Source: Candidatus Rokuibacteriota bacterium (GTDB lineage: Bacteria > Methylomirabilota > Methylomirabilia > Rokubacteriales > CSP1-6). From it: 13,694 bases of DNA. Position numbers and translations under genes: made by a program. This document shows positions 8,209 through 13,694 of the stretch, one piece after another. How positions within the stretch are numbered: the stretch's first letter is position 1; every line of letters starts with the position of its first letter. The notes under the pieces were generated by a model that was given only the letters and a program-made list of their open reading frames with translations, did no database searches and had not been told where the DNA came from. The stretch covers positions 1 through 13,694 of the forward strand of contig JACORX010000232.1 in the NCBI GenBank assembly GCA_016179165.1, read 5' to 3'.

Positions 8209-9219
8209 TTACTTCGCGTAGCGCTTCTGCCATTCGGCCAGGATCCGGTCCCGGCTCTTGGCCGACCAGTCGAAGTCGTTGGGGTACACGACCTTGCTGA
8301 TGTCCTTCGGCAGCCCCTCGGGCACGGGCATGCCGGCCACGGCGACAGCGGCGAAGTACTTGGCGTACAGCGCCATAGCCTCGTTGCTCGCGGCCCAGTC
8401 GAGGAACTGCTTTGCGGCGGGGTTCTTCGCGCCCTTCTTCGTGAGCGCGTTGGCCTCCATCTCGTAGCCCGAGCCCTCCTTCGGCAGGACCATCTGGACC
8501 GGGCTGCCCTTCTTCTTCATCTCGAGCGCGACGTATTCGAAGGAGACGCCGATGGCGCGCTCGCCCGCCGCCGCGTCCTTGCAGGGCTTGGAACCCGACT
8601 TGGTGTACTCGGCGATGTTCTTGTCCAGCGCGTCGAGATACTTCCACCCTTCGGCCTCGCCCATCCGCTGGAGGATGGACGCGACGGAGAGATAGCCGGT
8701 GCCGGAGGAGGCCGGGTTGGGCATCACGACCTGCCCCTTGTAGACGGGCTTCGTCAGGTCCGCCCAGGACGCCGGCGTGGGCAGGTTGTTCTTCTTCGCC
8801 ACCTCGGTGTTGACGCAGAAGGCCGACATGTAGATGTCGATGCCGACCCAGGACGGCGGGTTGGCCTTGTCGCGGAAGAGCGGCTGGATCTTGTCCAAAC
8901 CCTTGGGCGCGTACGGCTCGAGCAGCCCCGCGCTCTTGAAGATCAGGATGTTCGTGGCGCCGACACCCCAGATAACCTCGGCCTGCATGTTGTCCTTCTC
9001 GGCCATGAACCGGGCCGAGATGTCGCCCGTCGAGAGCCGCAGCATCTTGACGTCGAGGCTGGGCAGCGTCTTGTTCAGCGCCTTCATGTAGTCGGCGATC
9101 TGCTCGTTCTCGATCGCCGTGTAGACGATGACGGTCTGCTTCTGGGCAAGAGCGGGAGTCGTCAGCAAGGCGAGCGAAAAGACCGCCGAGCATGCGCTTC
9201 GGAGCATCCGTATCGGCAT
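8209..9219 (-). CDS. phnS2: ABC transporter substrate-binding protein, 2-aminoethylphosphonate type
   Basis: This 336-residue periplasmic solute-binding protein has a Sec signal peptide: a basic start, hydrophobic core and an ALA-Q cleavage site after residue 25. It belongs to the ABC-type iron/phosphonate binding group. Stretches such as LTKPVYKGQVVMPNPASSGT (155-174), YTKSGSKPCKDAAAGE (205-220) and VSFEY (225-229) match my recollection of the putative 2-aminoethylphosphonate binding family (PhnS2/AepX-like) closely. The SSGTG turn (171-175) is typical of anion-binding sites. Start ATG 9219 has a GGGAGG Shine-Dalgarno 5 bases upstream. It lies 25 bases after the SDR gene and 1 base before recQ. 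No phnWX, phnA or C-P lyase gene is visible, so the fate of imported phosphonate is not shown here. Iron or another organic anion remains an alternative substrate. Confidence 0.85.
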   Translation of the reverse strand: MPIRMLRSACSAVFSLALLTTPALAQKQTVIVYTAIENEQIADYMKALNKTLPSLDVKMLRLSTGDISARFMAEKDNMQAEVIWGVGATNILIFKSAGLLEPYAPKGLDKIQPLFRDKANPPSWVGIDIYMSAFCVNTEVAKKNNLPTPASWADLTKPVYKGQVVMPNPASSGTGYLSVASILQRMGEAEGWKYLDALDKNIAEYTKSGSKPCKDAAAGERAIGVSFEYVALEMKKKGSPVQMVLPKEGSGYEMEANALTKKGAKNPAAKQFLDWAASNEAMALYAKYFAAVAVAGMPVPEGLPKDISKVVYPNDFDWSAKSRDRILAEWQKRYAK

Positions 9220-9244
9220 GGGAGCCTCCCGGGTGCGGAACGGG

Positions 9245-10009
9245 TTATTGGGCCATGAAGCCGCCGTCGACGATCATCTCGGCGCCCGTCATGAAGGACG
9301 ACTCCTCCGACGCGAGGAACAGCGCGGCGTAGGCGATGTCCCGGGGCTGTCCGATGCGTCCCAGCGGAATGCCCGCGTTGAACTCGGCTCTGAGCTCGGG
9401 CGTGAGGTACGGCGCCTGCAGCGGGGTCTCGACGATCCCCGGGTGAATGATGTTCGAGCGGATCCGGTCCTTCGCGAACTGGATGGCCAGCGACTTGTTG
9501 AGCGAGATCAGGGCGCCCTTGGCCGCCGTGTACGCGTCCTGCGCGCGCGTGAAACCCGCCAGCGCGGAGACCGAGCCGACGAGAATGATGGATCCGCCGC
9601 CGGCCCGCTTCAGGCACGGGATGCCGTGCTTGGTGACCCAGAAGACGCTCTTGAGGTTGATGGCCATGACGCGGTCCCACTGCTCTCCGTCGGTCTCGAG
9701 CACCGACCGGTCCTTGTCCTTCCACAGCACGCCCGCGTTGTTGTAGAGGACGTGGAGGGCGCCGAAGCGCTTCACGCCTTCCTCCACCATCCTCTTCACG
9801 TCGTCTTCGATCGCGACATCGCCGACGGCCGCCAGCGCCTGGCCGCCCGTCTTCTCGACCAGTGTGACGGTCTCGTCGGCGGCCTTCTTGTTGATGTCGC
9901 ACACGACGACGTGCGCACCCTCCGCGGCGAAGAGGACGGACGCCTCGCGCCCCATCCCCATCCCCGCGCCGGTGATCAATGCGACTTTACCCTTGAGCCT
10001 CATGCTCAT
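9245..10009 (-). CDS. SDR-family NAD(P)-dependent oxidoreductase
   Basis: This 254-residue classical short-chain dehydrogenase/reductase is about the usual length for the family. It shows the nucleotide-binding TGAGMGMG (13-20), an Asp at the end of strand 2 in VVVCDIN (D38, which favours NAD(H)), NNAG (90-93), an active-site N in INLK (N118), S146, and the YTAAK motif with Y160 and K164. The PG-V-T segment is present as HPGIVETP (189-196), and the C-terminus ends with the usual DGGFMAQ. The start ATG at 10009 has an AGGA about 8 bases upstream; an in-frame ATG two codons later is possible. It lies 25 bases before the binding-protein gene and 73 bases after the glutamine-synthetase-like gene, so it is probably co-transcribed with both. 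The substrate cannot be told from the sequence. Confidence 0.93.
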   Translation of the reverse strand: MSMRLKGKVALITGAGMGMGREASVLFAAEGAHVVVCDINKKAADETVTLVEKTGGQALAAVGDVAIEDDVKRMVEEGVKRFGALHVLYNNAGVLWKDKDRSVLETDGEQWDRVMAINLKSVFWVTKHGIPCLKRAGGGSIILVGSVSALAGFTRAQDAYTAAKGALISLNKSLAIQFAKDRIRSNIIHPGIVETPLQAPYLTPELRAEFNAGIPLGRIGQPRDIAYAALFLASEESSFMTGAEMIVDGGFMAQ

Positions 10010-10031
10010 GCGATGTCTTCCTGTTCTCTCT

Positions 10032-10076
10032 CCCCCTCACCCTGCCCCCTCCGGGGGCGAGGGCAGGGTGAGGGGG
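10032..10076. repeat. Perfect 16-bp inverted repeat (hairpin) between GS-like and SDR genes
   Basis: Arms 10032-10047 (CCCCCTCACCCTGCCC) and 10061-10076 are exact reverse complements around a 13-base GC-rich loop. It fills most of the 73-base gap between the ligase stop and the SDR start. There is no T run on either side, so it is not a standard intrinsic terminator. It could be a REP-like dispersed repeat or an RNA hairpin that tunes expression within the operon. Confidence 0.85.
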
Positions 10077-10082
10077 CCCTGG

Positions 10083-11444
10083 TTAGATCCTCTCGAAGAG
10101 TCTCACGAGCTCCCAGTCGGTCACCGACTGGTCGAAGGCCTGCTGCTCGAGGCGGCCGTGGTGAAGGTAGTGCGTGACGACGGTCTCGCCGAAGGCCTCG
10201 CGCGCCGGCTTCGACCGGTCCAGCTCGTCGAGCGCTTCCCGGAGCGTCTTCGGCACCTGACGGAGCTTCGGGTCCTCGTAGGCGTTGCCGTCGTAGAGCG
10301 CGGGCGGCTTGAGCTTCTTGTCGATCCCGTAGAGACCCGCGGCGATCGTCGCGGCGAACGCGAGATACGGATTGGCGTCGGCACCCGGGATGCGGTTCTC
10401 CACGCGGAAGCTGTGTCCTTCGCCGCAGAGGCGGAAGCCGCAGGTGCGGTTGTCCCAGCCCGCCGCGATGCGCGTGGGCGCGAACGAGCCCGCCTGGTAG
10501 CGCTTGTAGGCGTTGATGGTCGGCGCGTAGAAGTAGGCGAATTCGCGCGCCATCGCCATCTGCCCGGCCAGCCACTGCTGGAACAGCGGCGTCCCCTGCC
10601 TGCCGCGGCCCGCGAAAAGGCTTTTTCTGCCCGAGCGGTCCCAGAGGGAGGAGTGGAGGTGAAAGGACGAGCCTGCGGCGCCCATGTCGTATTTCGCCAT
10701 GAACGTGACCGAGCCGCCCTGCTGCCAGGCGATCTCCTTGACGCCGTGCTTGTAGAGCACGTGACGGTCGGCCATCTCGAGCGCGGGCGCGTAGCGGAGG
10801 TTGATCTCCTCCTGCCCCCGGCCCCACTCTCCTTTCGAGGATTCCACCGGAACGCGCGCCGCCTCCATCCCGTTGCGAATGGCGCGCACCAGCGGCTCTT
10901 CCTTGGACGTCTGCAGGATGTGGTAGTCCTCGAGGTAGCTGGAGACCGGCGTCAGGCCGTGGTAGCGCTTGGCCCGCGCCTCGTCGAAAGACTCGCGAAA
11001 GAGGTAGAGCTCGAGCTCCGAGGCGGTCTTGACCATGAAGCCGCGCTTGCGCGTCCGCTCGATCTGCCTCTTGAGCACCCAGCGCGGCGACTCCTCGATG
11101 GGCAGGCCCTCTTCGGTATACACGTCGCAGAAGACCAGCGCGGTCTTGGGCAGCCACGGGATCAGCCGCCATGTCGCCAGGTCCGGCACCATCTTCATGT
11201 CGCCGTAGCCGCGTTCCCATGACGTCAGCGTGAAGCCCGGCAGGGGCTCCATCTCCATGTCCACCGTGAAGAGATAGATGCAGGCGTGGACGCCGTCGCC
11301 CAGGACGTGGTCGAGGAAGTAGCGGCCGACGACGCGCTTGCCCATGAGGCGGCCGAGCCCGTCGGGAAACACCGTCAGCACGGTGTCCACGGCGCCCTTG
11401 CGGATGAGCGCCTCGAGCCCCTTCGGGTCCGCCTGGTCGGCCAC
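10083..11444 (-). CDS. Glutamine synthetase family ligase (possibly gamma-glutamylamine synthetase)
   Basis: This 453-residue enzyme has the N-terminal beta-grasp region (about 1-110) and the C-terminal ATP-guanido-like catalytic domain. Family motifs are ELELYLF (143-149, metal-binding glutamates), EWGRGQEEINLRY (206-218), SSFHLHSSLWD (259-269), NAYKRYQAGSFAPTR (311-325) followed by GWDNRTCGFR (329-338), and VENRIPGADANPYLAFA (348-364). These enzymes activate glutamate as gamma-glutamyl phosphate and join it to ammonia or an amine. The divergent N-x-Y-K-R and GWDNRT segments look more like the PuuA/GlnA3 branch, which ligates amines, than nitrogen-assimilating GlnA. I see no recognisable adenylylation-loop tyrosine. 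The start is a GTG with an AGGAG 9 bases upstream. It is the first gene of the apparent operon, with a promoter candidate about 220 bases upstream. Family assignment is firm; the amine substrate is unknown. Confidence 0.88.
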   Translation of the reverse strand: MADQADPKGLEALIRKGAVDTVLTVFPDGLGRLMGKRVVGRYFLDHVLGDGVHACIYLFTVDMEMEPLPGFTLTSWERGYGDMKMVPDLATWRLIPWLPKTALVFCDVYTEEGLPIEESPRWVLKRQIERTRKRGFMVKTASELELYLFRESFDEARAKRYHGLTPVSSYLEDYHILQTSKEEPLVRAIRNGMEAARVPVESSKGEWGRGQEEINLRYAPALEMADRHVLYKHGVKEIAWQQGGSVTFMAKYDMGAAGSSFHLHSSLWDRSGRKSLFAGRGRQGTPLFQQWLAGQMAMAREFAYFYAPTINAYKRYQAGSFAPTRIAAGWDNRTCGFRLCGEGHSFRVENRIPGADANPYLAFAATIAAGLYGIDKKLKPPALYDGNAYEDPKLRQVPKTLREALDELDRSKPAREAFGETVVTHYLHHGRLEQQAFDQSVTDWELVRLFERI

Positions 11445-11453
11445 TGACGATCT

Positions 11454-11458
11454 CTCCT
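11454..11458 (-). promoter_or_regulatory. Shine-Dalgarno of the GS-like gene
   Basis: The minus strand reads AGAGGAGAGA over 11460-11451, placing AGGAG 9 bases before the GTG at 11444. This supports the GTG start over the in-frame extension that begins at 11532 in a different reading frame. Confidence 0.75.
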
Positions 11459-11461
11459 CTA

Positions 11462-11602
11462 GACGGCCGCCGATAAGGGCCCATCTGCGCCATTTCGCAA
11501 AGGCGGTGGGGCGCCCTCGACCGCAGGTTCAACGTACAGGAGTACGCCTCACCTGCGGCCTTCGGGCGCCGCCTCGCACCTGGACCCTTCTCGGCGACCT
11601 GC
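11462..11602. mobile_element. MITE-like palindromic element, left copy
   Basis: This 141-base non-coding unit has terminal inverted repeats. The core 21 bases at 11468-11488 pair with the reverse complement of 11576-11596 at 17 of 21 positions. Inside are nested arms: 11510-11516 with 11564-11570, 11521-11527 with 11552-11558, and CGTAC 11533-11537 with GTACG 11542-11546, so it can fold into a long hairpin. A second copy in opposite orientation lies at 13323-13449 and shares long identical stretches, including GGCCGCCGATAAGGGCCCAT and CAACGTACAGGAGTACGCCT. The left copy carries about 14 extra bases near 11489-11509. No transposase and no target-site duplication are visible. It falls in the predicted 5' leader of the GS-like gene. 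Confidence 0.75.
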
Positions 11603-11646
11603 GCTGTGTGGTACCGCCCCGCATAGCAACCTTTCCGAGCAGTCCG

Positions 11647-11660
11647 CAGCCGCGAGGCTG
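11647..11660. repeat. Small palindrome at the predicted transcription start
   Basis: CAGCC-GCGA-GGCTG has perfect 5-bp arms around a 4-base loop. It starts about 5 bases downstream of the candidate -10 at 11665-11670, so it covers the expected start site. It could be an operator or a 5'-terminal RNA hairpin. It is short enough to be chance. Confidence 0.4.
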
Positions 11661-11664
11661 ACGA

Positions 11665-11693
11665 ATCTTAGCGGGGTTCGTCGCCCGAGGCAA
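11665..11693 (-). promoter_or_regulatory. Sigma70-like promoter for the GS/SDR/transporter operon
   Basis: On the minus strand TTGCCT (11693-11688) and TAAGAT (11670-11665) are separated by exactly 17 bases and each matches consensus at 4 of 6 positions. It lies 19 bases beyond the end of the site-2 protease gene and points toward the GS-like gene. The implied start near 11658 gives a leader of roughly 210 bases that includes the MITE-like hairpin. Chance matches of this quality do occur. Confidence 0.45.
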
Positions 11694-11711
11694 TAGGCGG
11701 CCCGGGGTCAG

Positions 11712-12842
11712 CTACTGTATTGCGATCGGGACGGGTGGGATCAGCAGGATGAGCAGGAGCAGGCAGAAGAAGCCGACGGCGTAGCGCCCCGGGGATAGCG
11801 GTGACAGGCCGTCGAGCGGCGGCTGGTGCTGGAAGCCCATGACGAAGAAGAGGAGAAAGGCCCAGACGAACCAGTTGCCCGCCCCCGTGACGGCGCCGAG
11901 CGCCAGCAGGCCGAGGAAGGTCGCGATCGAGATCTGCCTGTGGCGCGCGCCGAAGAGCGCGTACGCGATGCGCCCGCCGTCGAGCTGGCCGACCGGAAAG
12001 AGGTTGAGCGCCGTGACGAAGAGCCCGACCCAGCCCGCCAGAGCCACGGGATGCACGAAGACGTCGTGCCCGGCCGGCAGCGGCCCGAAGGCGAGCCACG
12101 TCATGAAGCGCATGAGCAGCGAGTCGCCGAACGTCACACTCCCGCTGGACGGCACGGCCCCCACCTTCGACCAGCCGAGACCGATCCAGAGCGCCGGCAG
12201 CGCCACCACGAGCCCCGCCAGCGGGCCGGCGGCGGCGATGTCGAAGAGCGAGTTCTTGTCGCGCGCGGGCGAGCGCATGCGGATGATGGCGCCCAGCGTG
12301 CCGAAAAGCAGCGGCGGCGGCGCGGGAATGAAATAGGGCAGGCTCACGGAGGCGCCGTAGGCCCGCGCCGTGAAGTAGTGGCCGAATTCGTGGGTGCCGA
12401 GGATGGCGAGCAGGGTGAAGGCGAACGGAACGCCGTCGAGCAGCCGGCGCGGGTCCGCGAGCGGGTCGAAGGCGAAGAACGCTCCCGACCCCGCCACGAG
12501 CGTGGAGAGCACGGTCAGCAGGAAGAGGATGATGTTGGTGCGCGGGCGCGACGGCACCTCGACGTCCACGAAGGGCAGCGCCCGCACCCAGGTCATGCCC
12601 TGCCCGGCCTGAAGGAACGGCGTGTAGCCGAAGGGTCTGAAGCGCGCCACGAGCGCGGTCACGGCGGCAGAGGGCGGCTGGAGGAGGCGCCCCCCGAACG
12701 CGACCGCGTGCCCCTCACCCCTCACCTGCTCGACGCCGAGCACGCCCTCGAGCTGCGGGCCGAGCTCGGCGACTGCGAAAGCGGAGGAATCGGCGGACGC
12801 GGGGGTAGCGGCGCGGCGCCGTCCGAAGGGCCAGAAGCGCAT
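11712..12842 (-). CDS. Site-2 protease family (M50) intramembrane metalloprotease
   Basis: This 376-residue multi-pass membrane protein cleaves substrates within the membrane by family analogy. The zinc-binding HEFGH motif is at 151-155, in a hydrophobic segment starting at about residue 138. The third ligand motif NLFPVGQLDGG is at 280-290 (D288). Hydrophobic segments lie near 103-126, 138-158, 170-188, 202-226, 265-285, 304-338 and 354-372. The first 100 residues form a soluble region starting MRFWPFGRRR, with no PDZ domain visible. This matches the broad 'site-2 protease family protein' group found in high-GC soil bacteria and cyanobacteria rather than RseP. The start ATG at 12842 is 9 bases after the stop of the RNase III-domain gene, so the two are probably co-transcribed. 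The substrate is unknown. Catalytic residues look intact. Confidence 0.92.
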   Translation of the reverse strand: MRFWPFGRRRAATPASADSSAFAVAELGPQLEGVLGVEQVRGEGHAVAFGGRLLQPPSAAVTALVARFRPFGYTPFLQAGQGMTWVRALPFVDVEVPSRPRTNIILFLLTVLSTLVAGSGAFFAFDPLADPRRLLDGVPFAFTLLAILGTHEFGHYFTARAYGASVSLPYFIPAPPPLLFGTLGAIIRMRSPARDKNSLFDIAAAGPLAGLVVALPALWIGLGWSKVGAVPSSGSVTFGDSLLMRFMTWLAFGPLPAGHDVFVHPVALAGWVGLFVTALNLFPVGQLDGGRIAYALFGARHRQISIATFLGLLALGAVTGAGNWFVWAFLLFFVMGFQHQPPLDGLSPLSPGRYAVGFFCLLLLILLIPPVPIAIQ

Positions 12843-12851
12843 GCGCTCACG

Positions 12852-13301
12852 TTACCACAGCGCCAGGGAGGCCACCGCGCGGCGGGCCGCATCGAGCCCG
12901 CCTTCGAGGTAGACGACCGCGAGCACGGCCTCGAGCGCCGTCGCCAGCAGCGATTCCTTCTCGCGCCCGCCCGTCTGCTCCTCGCCGCGGCCCAGATGCA
13001 AAACGGGACCAAGCCCGATCGCGACGGCCCAGCGGCAGAGGTTGGCGCCGGAGACGAGCTCCGCGCGCATCGGGGTCAGCACGCCCTCGGGCTCGTCGGG
13101 GAAGGCCCGCCAGAGGTGCTCGCCGACTACGAGGGCCAGCACGGCGTCGCCGAGGAAGGCGAGCCCACCGTTGTCCCGGGCGCCGGGATGCTCGTTGGCG
13201 AAGGAGCTATGCGTCAGCGCCTGCTCGAGCAATCCCGCATCCCGAAACACATGCCCCAGCCGCCTGCCAAGGTGTTCAAGCGGGTCAGCGACGGCCATCA
13301 C
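12852..13301 (-). CDS. RNase III-domain protein lacking a dsRBD, with altered catalytic residues
   Basis: This 149-residue protein covers the RNase III catalytic domain: ALTHSSFANE (28-37), FLGDAVL (49-55), PMRAELVSGANL (77-88), LGRGEEQTGGREKESLL (103-119) and LEAVLAVVYLEGG (123-135). Typical RNase III is about 220-260 residues and ends with a double-stranded RNA binding domain; none is encoded here or in the next gene. The signature NERLEFLGD reads NGGLAFLGD (44-52). The acidic positions equivalent to E. coli E38 and E41 are therefore Gly45 and Ala48, and the D114 position is Thr, while D52 (D45) and E124 (E117) remain. The start may be GTG 13301 or ATG 13298; no clear Shine-Dalgarno decides. 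The fabF-rnc order is common in bacteria, so this may be the syntenic rnc or a degenerate paralogue. Activity is uncertain. Confidence 0.82.
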   Translation of the reverse strand: MMAVADPLEHLGRRLGHVFRDAGLLEQALTHSSFANEHPGARDNGGLAFLGDAVLALVVGEHLWRAFPDEPEGVLTPMRAELVSGANLCRWAVAIGLGPVLHLGRGEEQTGGREKESLLATALEAVLAVVYLEGGLDAARRAVASLALW

Positions 13302-13322
13302 CTAACGATCTACCGAGAACGG

Positions 13323-13449
13323 GCAGGGCGGCGAGAAGGGTCCATATGCGAGGCGGCGCCCGAAGCGCCGCAGGCGAGGCGTACTCCTGTACGTTGAGCC
13401 TGCGGCCGAGGGCGCCAACGAAGCAGATGGGCCCTTATCGGCGGCCTGC
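13323..13449. mobile_element. MITE-like palindromic element, right copy (inverted relative to the left copy)
   Basis: The terminal inverted repeats are 13323-13349 and the reverse complement of 13423-13449, matching at 22 of 27 positions. Nested internal arms are 13355-13361 with 13410-13416 and 13368-13374 with 13399-13405. It is the same sequence family as 11462-11602 but in the opposite orientation, and about 14 bases shorter. The outer end reaches the last base of the fabF stop codon, and the other end lies 21 bases before the RNase III-domain gene, so the element fills nearly the whole fabF-rnc gap. It could act as a terminator or RNA-processing hairpin. No target duplication is seen. 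Confidence 0.75.
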
Positions 13450-13694
13450 TAGGCGCGATACTTTCTAACGGCGAGCGTGGCATTGGTACCCCCGAAGCCG
13501 AAGGCGTTGCTCAGCGCCACTTCGACGTCCTGCTTTCGCGCCTGGTTCGGGATGTAGTCGAGATCGCAGTCGGGGTCGGGCTTCTCGTAGTTCATCGTCG
13601 GCGGCAGCACTCCATGATGCAGCGCAAAGGCCGTCGCGATGGCCTCGATGCCGCCGGCCGCGCCGAGGAGATGCCCGGTCATGGACTTCGTGGA
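13449..13694 (-). CDS. fabF: 3-oxoacyl-ACP synthase II (FabF), C-terminal part
   Basis: The last 81 codons of a condensing enzyme run in from the right edge and stop with TAG at 13451-13449. The segment opens with STKSMTGHLLGAAGG, which carries the catalytic Lys and His of KAS II (equivalent to E. coli K335 and H340). It continues through LHHGVLPPTMNYEKPDPDC and ends with the glycine-rich SNAFGFGGTNATL signature and a short VRKYRA tail. FabF elongates acyl-ACP in fatty-acid synthesis. The stop codon abuts the inverted repeat element, and an RNase III-domain gene follows in the common fabF-rnc order. The N-terminal half, including the catalytic Cys, is outside the window. Confidence 0.95.
   Translation of the reverse strand, partial: STKSMTGHLLGAAGGIEAIATAFALHHGVLPPTMNYEKPDPDCDLDYIPNQARKQDVEVALSNAFGFGGTNATLAVRKYRA

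Noticed and set aside
10006..11532. Minus-strand 508-codon open frame overlapping the GS-like gene
   Set aside because: It is a frame-shifted shadow of the glutamine-synthetase-family gene and shows no domain.
11462..11602. Intrinsic terminator for the site-2 protease gene
   Set aside because: The hairpin is long and palindromic but has no T run. A promoter candidate for the next operon lies upstream of it, so a terminator role would block that operon.
11826..13397. Plus-strand 523-codon open frame opposite the site-2 protease and RNase III-domain genes
   Set aside because: It is antisense to two well-supported genes and highly charged in a way typical of shadow frames.
1..13694. CRISPR array, tRNA or rRNA genes, riboswitch
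   Set aside because: I found no regularly spaced direct repeats, no tRNA-like cloverleaf and no rRNA signature sequences. The only gaps over 100 bases are those holding the repeat elements.

Overview
This window is a high-GC bacterial chromosome fragment in which every gene I can support lies on the minus strand. Genes are packed tightly, with GTG starts and 4-base stop/start overlaps. Its makeup is a fabF-rnc pair, an aminoethylphosphonate-type ABC transporter and GC-rich palindromic intergenic repeats. This suggests a soil or sediment bacterium such as Rokubacteria/Methylomirabilota or a deltaproteobacterium-like lineage. That placement is a guess from style, not a phylogeny.

Reading in the direction of transcription (right to left): (1) 13694-13449 is the 3' end of fabF. 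It is followed by a MITE-like palindromic repeat (13323-13449), a short RNase III-domain gene without a dsRBD (13301-12852) and a membrane site-2 protease (12842-11712). (2) 11711-11445 is a 267-base intergenic region. It holds a sigma70-like promoter, a small palindrome at the predicted transcription start and a second, inversely oriented copy of the repeat. (3) 11444-3443 looks like one operon: a glutamine-synthetase-family ligase, a perfect 16-bp hairpin, an SDR dehydrogenase, the transporter's substrate-binding protein, recQ, the transporter ATPase and the transporter permease. recQ sits inside the transporter, 1 base after the binding protein's stop and overlapping the ATPase start by 4 bases. 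(4) 3391-1 looks like a separate defence or toxin-antitoxin module. It contains a 1001-residue SF2 helicase plus PD-(D/E)XK nuclease (type III restriction Res-like) with a complete minimal nucleotidyltransferase (MNT) domain fused at its C-terminus. Four bases later comes a HEPN-domain protein that runs off the left edge.

The strongest candidate for something new is the left module. A restriction-like helicase-nuclease is fused to an MntA-type antitoxin domain and paired with its HEPN partner, and no methyltransferase is visible in the window. Also notable are the recQ insertion in the transporter operon, the pair of MITE-like elements with about 21-27 bp terminal inverted repeats, and the RNase III homologue that has lost most of its signature acidic residues.
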